Part shown: positions 51,152 through 60,051 of the stretch, piece after piece
How positions within the stretch are numbered: position 1 is the first letter of the stretch
Layout: the number at the start of each line of letters is the position of its first letter
Source of the DNA: Solirubrum puertoriconensis
Lineage (GTDB): Bacteria > Bacteroidota > Bacteroidia > Cytophagales > Hymenobacteraceae
DNA: 64,000 nt
NCBI RefSeq assembly: GCF_001483135.1
Contig: NZ_LNAL01000007.1
Location: forward strand, 248,001-312,000
Direction of reading: 5' to 3'
The notes under the pieces: generated by a model
The model's database searches: none
Told to the model about the DNA's origin: nothing
Seen by the model: only the letters and a program-made list of their open reading frames with translations
Translations under genes and position numbers: made by a program

Positions 51152-51334
51152 TTATTCGTCTTTGAACATTGTTCGGGTCTTCATCACCAACCACGTAGCC
51201 AGCGGAGCGAAGGCGTACAGGCGGTCAATGCCTTCGGCGGGAATGTTCAGGCCCAGGTTGATTTGCCAAGCCAGGACGAAGAGGATAACACCGATGATGA
51301 AGAACCAATACGGATGCGTTAACAGGGATTTCAT
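51152..51334 (-). CDS. Small phage membrane protein (holin-like)
   Basis: 60 residues with two hydrophobic segments (HPYWFFIIGVILFVLAWQINLGL and LYAFAPLATWLVM) and a basic/acidic tail KTRTMFKDE. Last gene of the leftward structural operon. A holin or membrane anchor is possible from size, topology and the nearby DUF5675 gene. Confidence 0.55.
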   Translation of the reverse strand: MKSLLTHPYWFFIIGVILFVLAWQINLGLNIPAEGIDRLYAFAPLATWLVMKTRTMFKDE

Positions 51335-51351
51335 AGAGGTAATAGGGTTAA

Positions 51352-52359
51352 TTAAATGACGGAGGTTTTATCCAGGATGGTGTAGCTTCCTGGGGCGCCT
51401 GGGTTGTTGCGAACCCGGAGGTCGTAGTAGGTATTCGAGTTCGGCAGCGGCAACGTCGAAACGTGGGTGGTATTCTTCACGCCCAGGTCAACCCATTGGG
51501 AGGTACCCACGGGGCGAATCTGGAACAGCGTACTAGTAGGCGCCGGGTCACCACCGAAATCCAGTTCTATCGCGTTTCCAATGACAGGTTTATCCAGGGT
51601 GGCGTAGACTTCCACCCCAGGGTCAGCGTACCAGCAGTAACCACCGGAGTAGTCACCCTGGTAGTATATCCAGTTGCCGGTTCGCGCCCAGTTCTCGGTA
51701 TCTTGCCACGACGAACCCGGCGCGTAATGTTCGGTACCGCTTCCACCTTTAATCGGGTCACCGTACAGGGTAGCAACCCGGTCATTACCGCTGAGGTCGG
51801 GCGCCGTGGTTGACGTAGCGTCTTTAAAGTCGTAACGGGCAACCAGACCGGTGTTCTGGTAGGTACCCGTCTGGATTTCCTGAGGCGTCAGAATGCGGTC
51901 ATACACGCGAACATCGGCGTACTTCGCTTGGAAGATGTATTCGTTGTGGGTGTGACGGGCGTTGAAGAAGATGTTACCCGCTGTGTTCGCTCCTGTGCTG
52001 GTAAACACCAACCGAATCCATTGGTCTTCAACCAGGGTCGCGTTTAGGGCGCCGTTACCCTGGTTGATGCCGTTCACGTGGTACGCCCAGCCACCACCCA
52101 CGGCAATAGACGTCGCGTAGCTTTCCGGCAGAATATCACGGGCGTCCAGCATATACCTCCAGTTACCGTCGAAGAACATCGGGTCTTCGATGCGAATCCA
52201 GAACGCCACCGTCATCACCGACATCTGGGGTACCGGAACCGTGAAGTATTCGTTGTACTCGGTGGCATTACACATCAGGTAATAGGCGTACGGTGACACC
52301 GGGGTTTGATTCCCGATGCCACTGAGCCGGTTGGAATAGTAGGTTGTGAATAATGCCAT
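51352..52359 (-). CDS. LamG/concanavalin-like phage tail protein
   Basis: 335 residues. The N-terminal two-thirds show a laminin-G-like jelly roll: MSVMTVAFWIRIEDP, WRYMLDARDILPE, WAYHVNGINQGNGALNATLVEDQWIRLVFTSTG, YADVRVYDRILTPQEIQTGTY, GLVARYDFKDAT. The last 90 residues form another strand-rich module (TLDKPVIGNAIELDFGG, FQIRPVGTSQWVDLGV). This layout fits a receptor-binding or fibre accessory protein. It starts 3 nt after the large fibre gene. Confidence 0.7.
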   Translation of the reverse strand: MALFTTYYSNRLSGIGNQTPVSPYAYYLMCNATEYNEYFTVPVPQMSVMTVAFWIRIEDPMFFDGNWRYMLDARDILPESYATSIAVGGGWAYHVNGINQGNGALNATLVEDQWIRLVFTSTGANTAGNIFFNARHTHNEYIFQAKYADVRVYDRILTPQEIQTGTYQNTGLVARYDFKDATSTTAPDLSGNDRVATLYGDPIKGGSGTEHYAPGSSWQDTENWARTGNWIYYQGDYSGGYCWYADPGVEVYATLDKPVIGNAIELDFGGDPAPTSTLFQIRPVGTSQWVDLGVKNTTHVSTLPLPNSNTYYDLRVRNNPGAPGSYTILDKTSVI

Positions 52360-52362
52360 TGA

Positions 52363-54462
52363 TTAGCCTTTCAAGGTGACCACCGAACCCAGGGCGGAAT
52401 CAGTTCTGGTCACGGTTACTTTCAGGGTATCCCCAGCAGCCAGGGTAATCGGAAGGTTCGCGGCCACCCCGTTCTTCTGATAGACTGCGGTACCGTTGCT
52501 GAGCGTTACCGTGTAGTAGGTACCGGCCTGACGGGTACCGATGGTGGCCGTGAAGTCATCGGCGTAACCCGAGGCGAAGACGAATTCCAGGTTCTTTTCC
52601 TCGTTCAACGGGGTATCCGGACGTACCAGGGTAACCACCAATTCACCGTTGACTTCGGCCTGGAAGCCATCCAGGAGCAAATAGACCTGAACTTCTTGCC
52701 CAGCAGTCAGGTACATCGTCCGTTGGTTCAGGACGCCTTTGCGGTTGGCGCCGTTTACCGTTGGGATGGCTGTCCAGAAGAAGGCCGAATCATCGATGTT
52801 CTGAACTCCGGCGCCGATGCCGTAGGAGTTACCCGGCGAACCGTGACCGTCACCCAGGCGGGCCTTCATCGTCATCTGGTAAGTACCGCTGACGGGTACC
52901 ACGTACTTCCCGGTGGTGAGGTTCCAGCCACCGGTTGTACCCGCAGGCTTCATATCTACCGAACTGGTCACAACGGGTACCTGGTTGAACGCTCCAGCGC
53001 CCAACAGGGCCGAATAGAAGACACCCACGGCCACGACACCCAGACCATCGATAACACTAGTGGTAACACCACCGGAACCCAACGGCTGACCGTTTACCGT
53101 CACTTGGTCGTGTTCAATGCGCAGGTTACTACCGGAACCGTCTTCGTGGCTGTAGCTGAGTTGAAGCGCACCGTTAACCAGTGCAACCTGACCGTGAATT
53201 GGCGTACCGTCCTCCAATTCACCGTCCAGGTTGATTTCCGTCACGGTGGCGTTACCACCGACTTCAACCCCGTCCACCGTGAGTTTTCCGGCGTCGTTCA
53301 GGGCTACCACCTTCCGGGTACCGTTGGTGCTGACCATACTGATACCACCTCCGTTCTGCATTAGGTACGCCTGGGGCAGGAACACCATATCCGACAGGTT
53401 GGGCGTGGTGTAGTTGAAGCCACCGATAGCTACCGAGCGCAAGCCGTATCCCACAATTCGGTCACCGCCGATTACGGCAGCGCGTTGGCCGAAGACCTTG
53501 TTATTCGTACCGGCTACGATAGCGGAGAAGTGAGAACCTTCGGGCGCTTCGTTCGTGCCACCGGCAATAATGGCCGTGGCGTAGCTGCGAACTTTGTTGT
53601 TATCACCGGCAACAATAGCGGAGTTGTTCGGCTGGGAACCACCTCCGATAAGGTTATTATTACCACTCACGATACCCGAACGGTCACCGGATACGCTGTT
53701 GCTGGTATCACCCAGAACGAAACTGTTGGTACCCGTGGCGCGGCGAACCGGAACGTCAACCCGTGGGTCAGAATCGGTCACGAATTTGTTGGTACCGCTA
53801 GGAGTTCCCGAAGTACCAGCCAGGGCAGCTTCCTGGTCTGCGGTCAACGAGCTACCGGCGCCTTTGCCGATTAGCTTGACTTCGTGGGTGCCGTTTTGGT
53901 CACCACCTCCGACGTTATCACCGACACGAACAATGCTGGTAACAATGAAATCCGCTGTAGCGTGGTCGTAATCGAAGGTGATTTCGTGTTGGTGACCGTC
54001 TCGAAGTTCGGACAGCGTAGTGACCGTAGCATCTAGGTTTTCAACCAAAAAACGAACTTGCTCAATGCTCAGTTGAACAATGTGGTAATGAAGCGGGTCA
54101 TCGATGGCGTTAACCTGAAAGACGAACGGGTTACCACTACCACCACCACCGGTTTCGAATTCTTCCCAGCGCCCGTTGTCCGTCAGAGCTATGTAGCGGT
54201 CTGCGTTGTCCAGTCCAGGGAACTCCGGAATGTTCAGCCGGTAGATTTTGCCGTCTTCCACCACGGCCACCAACATATTTGGTTTGCGTTGGCCGGAACC
54301 GATTCCGTCTGCATCCAGGGTATCACCGACTGGGATGGCGTCTCGGAGGGCCAGGGTAGCAACCACCCGGTAACCACCCTGACCGAAATCATCATAATGG
54401 GTTGCGTTGGCGCCTGCTGGTACGATAGCATCAGCGACAACGGTACCTTGATTCTTACTCAT
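52363..54462 (-). CDS. Large tail fibre protein with YadA-head-like repeats and a C1q-like domain
   Basis: 699 residues. The N-terminus (residues 1-115) is an attachment-type domain. Residues about 245-345 hold repeated G/N-rich turns (SGIVSGNNNLIGGGS, SAIVAGDNNKVRSYATAIIAGG, SAIVAGTNNKVFGQRAAVIGG), like the left-handed beta-roll of trimeric adhesin heads. About 480-610 read as a C1q/TNF-type jelly roll (GVFYSALLGAGAFNQVP, KYVVPVSGTYQMTMKARLGDG, MYLTAGQEVQVYLLLDG). A small strand-rich tip follows. A trimeric host-recognition fibre is the natural reading. Confidence 0.75.
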   Translation of the reverse strand: MSKNQGTVVADAIVPAGANATHYDDFGQGGYRVVATLALRDAIPVGDTLDADGIGSGQRKPNMLVAVVEDGKIYRLNIPEFPGLDNADRYIALTDNGRWEEFETGGGGSGNPFVFQVNAIDDPLHYHIVQLSIEQVRFLVENLDATVTTLSELRDGHQHEITFDYDHATADFIVTSIVRVGDNVGGGDQNGTHEVKLIGKGAGSSLTADQEAALAGTSGTPSGTNKFVTDSDPRVDVPVRRATGTNSFVLGDTSNSVSGDRSGIVSGNNNLIGGGSQPNNSAIVAGDNNKVRSYATAIIAGGTNEAPEGSHFSAIVAGTNNKVFGQRAAVIGGDRIVGYGLRSVAIGGFNYTTPNLSDMVFLPQAYLMQNGGGISMVSTNGTRKVVALNDAGKLTVDGVEVGGNATVTEINLDGELEDGTPIHGQVALVNGALQLSYSHEDGSGSNLRIEHDQVTVNGQPLGSGGVTTSVIDGLGVVAVGVFYSALLGAGAFNQVPVVTSSVDMKPAGTTGGWNLTTGKYVVPVSGTYQMTMKARLGDGHGSPGNSYGIGAGVQNIDDSAFFWTAIPTVNGANRKGVLNQRTMYLTAGQEVQVYLLLDGFQAEVNGELVVTLVRPDTPLNEEKNLEFVFASGYADDFTATIGTRQAGTYYTVTLSNGTAVYQKNGVAANLPITLAAGDTLKVTVTRTDSALGSVVTLKG

Positions 54463-54492
54463 TTATAGTCTGATAGAATAGATTAGTTAGGG

Positions 54493-55218
54493 TTACTTCA
54501 ATTCGACCGCTAGTGGAACCGATGCGCGGCCACCGCTGCGGTACAGGCGGAACTTTGTGCTGTAACCCTGGGAATTGGTGTAGTCAAATGACCGGAGTTG
54601 GTAGGCTGTATTGGGCAGGCCACCGACTTCGAACGAGGCGTCACCGTAGTCGTCCAGGTAGGCGAAGTAGATGTATTCGTTCGCGGGGCTGAACTCCCGA
54701 GACTGCTGACGTCCGCTGCTGAACTCCTTATTGACGGGGCCGTTCAGAATGCTGGACAGTTCGTCTTCGGGTTTGCTCAGCACGTCTTCAGCGGAGGTAA
54801 ACCAGAACCGTAGGTGACGGTAAGCAACCTGGGCCTGGGCCGAAATTGATTCCGACTCGGTGGTGACGGTCATACTGAACGTCGTGTCCGTATTGGGCGC
54901 CGTATTGGCTTCCTGGGCGCCTGCTGTCGGGGTCAGGGGTTTGGATACCCCGTTCACGGTGACGCTCAACACCGGGTTCGTATTGGCTTGAAACGAGTAA
55001 TTGAGGGTAACCAGGGTAGAAGCCCCGAATTCACGAACGGCGTTCTGGGCCGTGAGGCTTGCCGAGGGTGGTACATCAACAAAGAAGGCTTTGTCCAGGA
55101 ATTCCACGACGTCATCGGCGCCGGTATTCACGCCCTGGAGTCCGGGAACGGCGCGGGTAATGGCCCGATTGCCGTTGAAATAGGTGTTACCACCTCCGGT
55201 TCGTTTTGTCTGATTCAT
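54493..55218 (-). CDS. Phage structural protein, probable tail/fibre component
   Basis: 241 residues, strand-rich, no Cys. GGGNTYFNGNRAITRAVPGLQGVNTGADDVVEFLDKAFF, STLVTLNYSFQANTNPVLSVTVNGVSKPL, then LRSFDYTNSQGYSTKFRLYRSGGRASVPLAVELK at the end, which resembles fibre connector domains. It lies directly upstream of the 699-residue fibre. A GGTAAATAAGAA box precedes it. Confidence 0.55.
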   Translation of the reverse strand: MNQTKRTGGGNTYFNGNRAITRAVPGLQGVNTGADDVVEFLDKAFFVDVPPSASLTAQNAVREFGASTLVTLNYSFQANTNPVLSVTVNGVSKPLTPTAGAQEANTAPNTDTTFSMTVTTESESISAQAQVAYRHLRFWFTSAEDVLSKPEDELSSILNGPVNKEFSSGRQQSREFSPANEYIYFAYLDDYGDASFEVGGLPNTAYQLRSFDYTNSQGYSTKFRLYRSGGRASVPLAVELK

Positions 55219-55283
55219 ACGTAGGTAAATAAGAAGCCCGAACCTTTGGAGTCCGGGCCGGGGTAATGGGATAACTGGGGTAA

Positions 55284-55478
55284 TTATTCGGTGACGTCGG
55301 ATTTCTTCTCCTTCATTATGTCCGTGAACATTATCGGGATGACGATAGCGGATAGGGTAGCGTAGGTTTCGGTTTCGATAATGCCCTGGGCTTTGCAGAT
55401 GGTGAAGCCCACTAGTAAGAGGATAGCCAACAGCGTCGATTTCGGCGCCCGATAGAGGTTCTGGATAACGGTCTTCAT
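55284..55478 (-). CDS. Small phage membrane protein (holin-like)
   Basis: 64 residues: a basic N-terminus, hydrophobic TLLAILLLVGFTICKA, then LSAIVIPIMFTDIM and a charged tail KEKKSDVTE. It lies 4 nt after the 55483 gene, which is also membrane-anchored. The pair may form a holin/antiholin or holin/spanin set. Confidence 0.55.
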   Translation of the reverse strand: MKTVIQNLYRAPKSTLLAILLLVGFTICKAQGIIETETYATLSAIVIPIMFTDIMKEKKSDVTE

Positions 55479-55482
55479 TGGC

Positions 55483-55755
55483 TTATTGCTTGCGCTTCAG
55501 GTCGTAGGTCTGGTAGAACACTCGAACCCGTTCTTCCTGGTCTTTCCACCGTTGTTCGTTCTCCGTTTTGGCGGTTTCCAGGACGGTGATGCGACGGTTC
55601 AAATCCTGCTGTTGAACCAGGATGGTCGTCAGGGTTTCGTTCATCTTATCCTGACCGTCGATGATGCGGTTTCCGAAATAGGTAAGTAAGGATATTAGAA
55701 TACCGATGACACCTACGGTTAACCAGTTAGTGAATTGTTTAAAGGTTGCGAACAT
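55483..55755 (-). CDS. Phage membrane-anchored coiled-coil protein
   Basis: 90 residues. One membrane helix (WLTVGVIGILISLLTYFGNRIID) then a long coiled coil (KMNETLTTILVQQQDLNRRITVLETAKTENEQRWKDQEERVRVFYQTYDLK). The layout resembles small holin-associated or haemolysin XhlA-like phage proteins. Function inferred only from topology and neighbours. Confidence 0.6.
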   Translation of the reverse strand: MFATFKQFTNWLTVGVIGILISLLTYFGNRIIDGQDKMNETLTTILVQQQDLNRRITVLETAKTENEQRWKDQEERVRVFYQTYDLKRKQ

Positions 55756-55761
55756 TGCTTA

Positions 55762-56268
55762 TTACATAAAGTATTGCTTCGGGCCGTAGTCGAACACAAT
55801 ACCAGATGAATAGGCAGGTGTGGAGGTCGGTTCGGGCTTGCTTGATTCGGGAAAGAATTCAGGGAAATCGGCCTTGTTACTCTGGAGGTAACCCAGAATG
55901 TTCTTCTTCACAACCGACGCATTGGCTTCGATTTCCTGTCGTTTGAAGTTCACGATGTCCATATTGGCAACGTGTTCTTCCTGGGTTACACCCTTGTTAT
56001 TGATAGTTAAGAGATTGCTCAACATTGCGCGTTCCGTGCGCAGCGCCATCCAGTACTGAATCTGGTCGAACAATTCGACCTGTTTCGCGGTCAGGGTGGT
56101 TCCGCTGGTTACGTGCGTTTCATAGACCTCGTAAAGCGGCTGGGACAGCAGCGGTTTCACGTCGGCAATGGTCACCTGTTTCAAGGCTACGCGAATCAAT
56201 TTCGCGTCGGTATCCTTGTGAACTCCGGTGTTGCTGGTCAGGTAACTATCGGTAATGAGATATTTCAT
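55762..56268 (-). CDS. Head-completion/adaptor-like phage protein (DUF6712-like)
   Basis: 168 residues. Mostly helical: KLIRVALKQVTIADVKPLLSQPLYEVYETHV, KQVELFDQIQYWMALRTERAMLSNLLTINNKGVTQEE, VNFKRQEIEANASVVKKNILGYLQSNKADFPEF. This matches the small helical proteins found beside portal and capsid genes in Bacteroidota phages (DUF6712), probably head-tail adaptors. Lies downstream of portal and the 162-residue gene. Confidence 0.6.
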   Translation of the reverse strand: MKYLITDSYLTSNTGVHKDTDAKLIRVALKQVTIADVKPLLSQPLYEVYETHVTSGTTLTAKQVELFDQIQYWMALRTERAMLSNLLTINNKGVTQEEHVANMDIVNFKRQEIEANASVVKKNILGYLQSNKADFPEFFPESSKPEPTSTPAYSSGIVFDYGPKQYFM

Positions 56269-56294
56269 AGCTGGTATCAGTAAATAAGTATCGG

Positions 56295-56783
56295 TTACCC
56301 GCTGTTTTGGTCACGGATGTTAAAGTCGGACAGACGGTCAACCCACTGCTGACGCTCGAACGACCAGAGTTGGGTCATAATGCTGAAGGTGTTCGGGCGG
56401 AAGCTTCGCCACTGACCTCGGTGGGCGCCGTTGCCGGTGATTTTGCCCGGAAGACCTCCGCTAGTAATACCCTGGGTAACCGTGGTACCAGCCCTGGACA
56501 CATCGTAGTAGCGTTTGATTTTGGAGTTACCTCGGGATTTGGGCCGGTCTTCGCTGGGAATCAAATCCAGGTTCCGGGTACCGATGCGCGTACTGCTGAT
56601 GCGGCCTACGCGCCCAGCTTTGCGGTTGAATTCGTTATCGGCGTACGTGAAGATGAAGCGTACCCAGGTCTTCCGAGAAGCCAAGTCCCAAACACCTTGT
56701 TCAAAAAGTTCTACCTGACGGCGACGGTCAGCGTCCGTCAGGGTATGGTAGAACTGAAGCTTCTTCTGAGCTTTAGGCAACAT
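56295..56783 (-). CDS. Phage protein of unknown function downstream of portal
   Basis: 162 residues, strongly basic (many Arg/Lys): KKLQFYHTLTDADRRRQVELFEQGVWDLASRKTWVRFIFTYADNEFNRKAGRVGRIS, RPKSRGNSKIKRYYDVSRAGTT. It overlaps the portal stop by 11 nt. No family recognised; a minor head protein or closure protein fits the position. Confidence 0.55.
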   Translation of the reverse strand: MLPKAQKKLQFYHTLTDADRRRQVELFEQGVWDLASRKTWVRFIFTYADNEFNRKAGRVGRISSTRIGTRNLDLIPSEDRPKSRGNSKIKRYYDVSRAGTTVTQGITSGGLPGKITGNGAHRGQWRSFRPNTFSIMTQLWSFERQQWVDRLSDFNIRDQNSG

Positions 56784-58104
56784 CGGCAGGGTAGGGATTA
56801 CGGGGTAACTCCGGTTCGACTTCTTCCGAAGCTGGGTTCGGAATTGATTCCGACTGCGGCTGAAGTTCCGGGCGCAGGTCTTCCACGGTGTACCCGTAGT
56901 AGATGGCAGCGCATTCAGGTTTCAAAATGTCTAAGAAAACCCAGTCAGGAATGTCCTGAATCACCAGATTCAAGGGTTCCACGGCGAATTCCGCGTCTGC
57001 ATACCCGTTGAACTTCAGCACCTTTTTCAGGAAGGCCACCATCGGTTTCTGAAGGTGGCTGATAACGTTCTTCTGGAACTGTTCCTGGGCCGATTTGAGA
57101 AGCTGGGCTTCGCTGCTGAAGCCGGTGTTACCCTGCACCCCAGCCAGGGCCGGATGACAACGGTGGGCCGTGGCTATTGCCTGCTGGGCCTTGCTGCTGA
57201 GGGCTTCCATCATCGGCGTATTGTCACCCGCGTTAATCGGTGTTACCTCAACACCACCTTCCTTCGTTTCGCTGATGTTCACCAGCAGCTTCGAAGCGTT
57301 TTCCGAACCCGTGAAGGAGTCCCGAACGGCGCGTTTGAAGGCTTGCTTCTGTTCGTCCGTCATCGATGCTGTCACCGACAGGATGGCCGAAGCGAAGAAA
57401 CCGTTTAGCATCGTGTTCAGGCCGTACTTCGACATTTCGTCCTCCATCTGGACGTAGTTCAGGCAGCTCACATAGGAGACTTCTGGAAGCCAGGGTTGGC
57501 CGTTGGCGCGTTTGTGGTAGAAGTGAAGCTGGGTGGTTTCGTTGATGTCCGAGGGGTTGAAGCGTTCGTAGAACACCGCTGGGTTCTGCATCAGGTTCGA
57601 CCAGTCTGCGGATACCCAGTACCCGCGAAGCTTCAGCGTCGGGTTACCGTCTTTGTCCAGGGCGTATTGTTTACTAGGACGAACCTTGCTGCTGTCCAGG
57701 TAATCGATGGCGACGATGGCTGTCTTCGTGCGGTTGTAGCGAACCAGGGCCGCAAACGTTTCCAGGATGCTCATATCCGTAGCCCAGTCTTCCCAGAGGT
57801 CTTCCACGGTGGTACCTTCTTCGTCCAGGGACTCCAGGAAGGGTTTCACGTCATCGCCGTAGGTCAGCGCGGCGCCTTTGATGAAGTTTTCGCGCAGGCT
57901 GATGAAGGCGGAATGATTCTCGGACTTCTTCACCGAGTCCATCAGGAATTCCGGGAAGGCGTTGTTATCTCCGTACCGAACCCAGTCGTCGGGTGACATC
58001 CGAACCTGATTGGGGTTAACCTTCGGGATTCGGACTTCGGCCAAATTCACCACGAAGGATTCGTTTCCGCTAACGGCGGGTATTGCTTTACGTTTATTCG
58101 TCAC
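56773..58104 (-). CDS. Phage portal protein
   Basis: 443 residues from GTG 58104 (TNKRKAIPAVSGNESF); the alternative TTG 58146 would overlap the previous gene. Portal-like features: WVRYGDNNAFPEFLMDSVKKSENHSAFISLRENFIKGAAL, the long stem/wing YHKRANGQPWLPEVSYVSCLNYVQMEDEMSKYGLNTMLNGFF, ATAHRCHPALAGVQGNTGFSSEAQLLKSAQEQFQKNVISHLQKPMVAFLKKVLKF and a Pro/Glu-rich tail. Twelve copies would form the DNA channel of the capsid. It lies downstream of the capsid gene, the reverse of the common order. Confidence 0.75.
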   Translation of the reverse strand: MTNKRKAIPAVSGNESFVVNLAEVRIPKVNPNQVRMSPDDWVRYGDNNAFPEFLMDSVKKSENHSAFISLRENFIKGAALTYGDDVKPFLESLDEEGTTVEDLWEDWATDMSILETFAALVRYNRTKTAIVAIDYLDSSKVRPSKQYALDKDGNPTLKLRGYWVSADWSNLMQNPAVFYERFNPSDINETTQLHFYHKRANGQPWLPEVSYVSCLNYVQMEDEMSKYGLNTMLNGFFASAILSVTASMTDEQKQAFKRAVRDSFTGSENASKLLVNISETKEGGVEVTPINAGDNTPMMEALSSKAQQAIATAHRCHPALAGVQGNTGFSSEAQLLKSAQEQFQKNVISHLQKPMVAFLKKVLKFNGYADAEFAVEPLNLVIQDIPDWVFLDILKPECAAIYYGYTVEDLRPELQPQSESIPNPASEEVEPELPRNPYPADVA

Positions 58105-58118
58105 TGTATAGTAGGTAA

Positions 58119-59021
58119 TTATTCCACGAAGGCCGATACCAGCCAAGCGTTGTTATTGAAGGTGAACGTGGCCGAACCGTAGTTGGAATTCACCTTGAAC
58201 TTTTCGGCGCCGTCAATCAGCTTTCCGTTGCCATCGATGGTAATCGGGGCGGTTTCCGCTAAGCCGGTGTAATCCTTGACGGTGTGCTGTTCACCGTTCT
58301 GGGCCGCTACTGGGAGTTTGATAATGGTGCCAGCGGAGGCGAAGACGACACCGATGGAATCCAGGATGACGTAGCCCGTAGGCGGCGCCGTAATCGTGTT
58401 CAGGAAGTTGTTCGGCAGATTGTCACCACCACCGGGGGTACCCGTGGAACCACCGGTGGTGGTAGCCACCCGAATATCCAGGGTGACGCCATCGATGGAA
58501 TCCAGGACGGGGTTGAACGGCTGGTTGAATAGCTGGGCTACGAACTCGGTGTTCAAGCCTTTCACGTTCTGGCGTTGCCGGTTCTGAAGCTTCACCGAGT
58601 ACTGATTCCCGTCTTTGTCAACCTTCTGGTCTTGCTGGGTGAGGCGAAGCGGTTGTTCGTGGCCGATTAACCACCAACGGCGGTTGTTATCCTGGACGAC
58701 AGCGGCCAAATCGGTTTCGCGCATCGCGTCGAACATTCGGTTTTTGGCGTCCGTCTGGATGGTGACGGTGAAGCTGATTTCCACCCCGTACAGGGTGCCG
58801 TTTTTGGTGGTTTCGGGTACCACGGTGTAGCGGAGGTCTTCCAAATGTTGGAACATATTCCAGCCTTCACCCACCCGTAGGACGACTTGTTCCACTAGTT
58901 CACCGTCGTAGAAGAGGGACTGGATAGCGTCTCGGTTCACCAACATCAATCGGGCGGCGCCGGGAACGTTGAAACCCCGTCCGTTGTCCAGACCGGTTTT
59001 GAGGTAATTGGTATAAGGCAT
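58119..59021 (-). CDS. Phage tail/fibre-type protein with C-terminal beta domain
   Basis: 300 residues. The first 180 residues are a compact alpha/beta domain (VNRDAIQSLFYDGELVEQVVLRVGEGWNMFQHL, YGVEISFTVTIQTDAKNRMFDAMRETDLAAVVQDNNRRWWLIGHEQPLRL). A Gly/Thr linker leads to a strand domain, ITIDGNGKLIDGAEKFKVNSNYGSATFTFNNNAWLVSAF, of the kind repeated at tips of phage fibres. ATG overlaps the previous stop at 59021. Assignment beyond structural protein is uncertain. Confidence 0.55.
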   Translation of the reverse strand: MPYTNYLKTGLDNGRGFNVPGAARLMLVNRDAIQSLFYDGELVEQVVLRVGEGWNMFQHLEDLRYTVVPETTKNGTLYGVEISFTVTIQTDAKNRMFDAMRETDLAAVVQDNNRRWWLIGHEQPLRLTQQDQKVDKDGNQYSVKLQNRQRQNVKGLNTEFVAQLFNQPFNPVLDSIDGVTLDIRVATTTGGSTGTPGGGDNLPNNFLNTITAPPTGYVILDSIGVVFASAGTIIKLPVAAQNGEQHTVKDYTGLAETAPITIDGNGKLIDGAEKFKVNSNYGSATFTFNNNAWLVSAFVE

Positions 59022-59317
59022 TAGAGATTGTCGATAAGAATCGATTCCGGTTCACGGAACTGAATGTGGGTGGCGTACACCACTTGGTTATCCTGGACGA
59101 CCTCCAGCGTCCCGTTCAGGCCCAGGCGCGGGAGTTCCGCAGTCGCGGGCGTACTCAGGATGTAGCAGTTGGTCAGAATCGATACCGTGGCCGGTAACTG
59201 AACCTGGAGTTCATTGAACCCGGTCAGGTACACGTCACAGGTCAATCCTAGCGGAACCGTTACCTGGTTTTTGGGTAGCTGGAATAGGTTATCCTTATCG
59301 GTGAATAGCGTAATCAT
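59021..59317 (-). CDS. Small phage structural protein of unknown function
   Basis: 98 residues, strand-rich (LPKNQVTVPLGLTCDVYLTGFNELQVQLPATVSILTNCYIL). Shares one base with the next gene, so the two are translationally coupled. A GGTAAATAAGAA box is 4-16 nt upstream. No family recognised. Confidence 0.55.
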   Translation of the reverse strand: MITLFTDKDNLFQLPKNQVTVPLGLTCDVYLTGFNELQVQLPATVSILTNCYILSTPATAELPRLGLNGTLEVVQDNQVVYATHIQFREPESILIDNL

Positions 59318-59354
59318 CAGAGGTAAATAAGAATGTTCGCCTAGGTGGCGCCGT

Positions 59355-59397
59355 AACGAAAAAAGGTACCCACCCGTGAGGATGGATACCTTTCGTT
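59355..59397 (-). terminator. Hairpin between the tail-tube-like and 98-residue genes
   Basis: AACGAAAaAAAGGTA pairs with TACCTTT-CGTT across a partly paired centre (59355-59397). It may attenuate transcription or protect the upstream mRNA end. Confidence 0.5.
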
Positions 59398-59411
59398 CAG
59401 GATTGAATCGG

Positions 59412-59966
59412 TTACGCGATTCGGGTCAACAGCGCAGACAGCGCCGTGTTATCCATAATCACTTCAACGGCGTGGCCGTGGTTCGAACCCGTCAGGGTAA
59501 ACGAAGCGGTAGCGGCGTCTTCCTTTGCAGCACCGGAATTCTGAGTCGATTCCGTAGCAGCCAGACCATCGGTCAGGCCCAACAGGTAGTATTTGCCGTC
59601 CGACTTGCGCTTCACCAGGGCCGCGTGTTTCGGAGTCAGGATAATTTGGTTGGCTACTTCACCAGCCGTCTGACCACCTTCGTTCACGGAGAACTTCAGG
59701 GTTTGGGTCATAAACTTGTTGGCGCCGGTAGTGAACACGTCTTCGTAGCTAGCGGTACCTTCCACGAAACCGATTTGGACGAACTTCGTGGTGGCTTCTA
59801 CGCTCATACCCGAAACGGCCACGACGTTACCACGGGCGTCCAGAACGTCGGTAGTGGAATCCAGGTGATGACGGGGAATCAGGTATAGTTCAGAAATACC
59901 ACCCGTGGTATATTTCTGGGTGGCAGGGTTACCGAATGCAGCGGTAAGGAAAGGAGTTGCGGGCAT
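59412..59966 (-). CDS. Tail-tube-like phage protein
   Basis: 184 residues. MPATPFLTAAFGNPATQKYTTGGISELYLIPRHHLDSTTDVLDARGNVV, MSVEATTKFVQIGFVEGTASYEDVFTTGANKFMTQTLKFSV, VANQIILTPKHAALVKRKSDGKYYLLGLTDGLAATESTQNSGAAKEDAATASFTLTGSNHGHAVEV. The beta-strand spacing and the tail-tube-like KYYLLG...GA...D form resemble major tail proteins of Bacteroidota siphophages. A 16-bp palindrome and a strong hairpin set it apart from the capsid gene upstream, consistent with separate expression level. Confidence 0.6.
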   Translation of the reverse strand: MPATPFLTAAFGNPATQKYTTGGISELYLIPRHHLDSTTDVLDARGNVVAVSGMSVEATTKFVQIGFVEGTASYEDVFTTGANKFMTQTLKFSVNEGGQTAGEVANQIILTPKHAALVKRKSDGKYYLLGLTDGLAATESTQNSGAAKEDAATASFTLTGSNHGHAVEVIMDNTALSALLTRIA

Positions 59967-59968
59967 AG

Positions 59969-59984
59969 TTTATATCGATATAAA
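59969..59984. promoter_or_regulatory. Perfect 16-bp A/T palindrome before the tail-tube-like gene
   Basis: TTTATATCGATATAAA, 3 nt upstream of the ATG at 59966. Perfect dyad symmetry at this distance could block or recruit ribosomes or RNA polymerase. Confidence 0.45.
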
Positions 59985-60000
59985 TCAGCTTGTTATGAAA

Positions 60001-60031
60001 AATGGGGTAGGCGGAAACCACCCACCCCATT
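60001..60031 (-). terminator. Hairpin after the capsid gene
   Basis: AATGGGGTaGGcGG pairs with CCaCCcACCCCATT around AAA (60001-60031), about 20 nt past the capsid stop, two mismatches. Confidence 0.6.
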
Positions 60032-60051
60032 CCATTCATCACTAGGATTAA

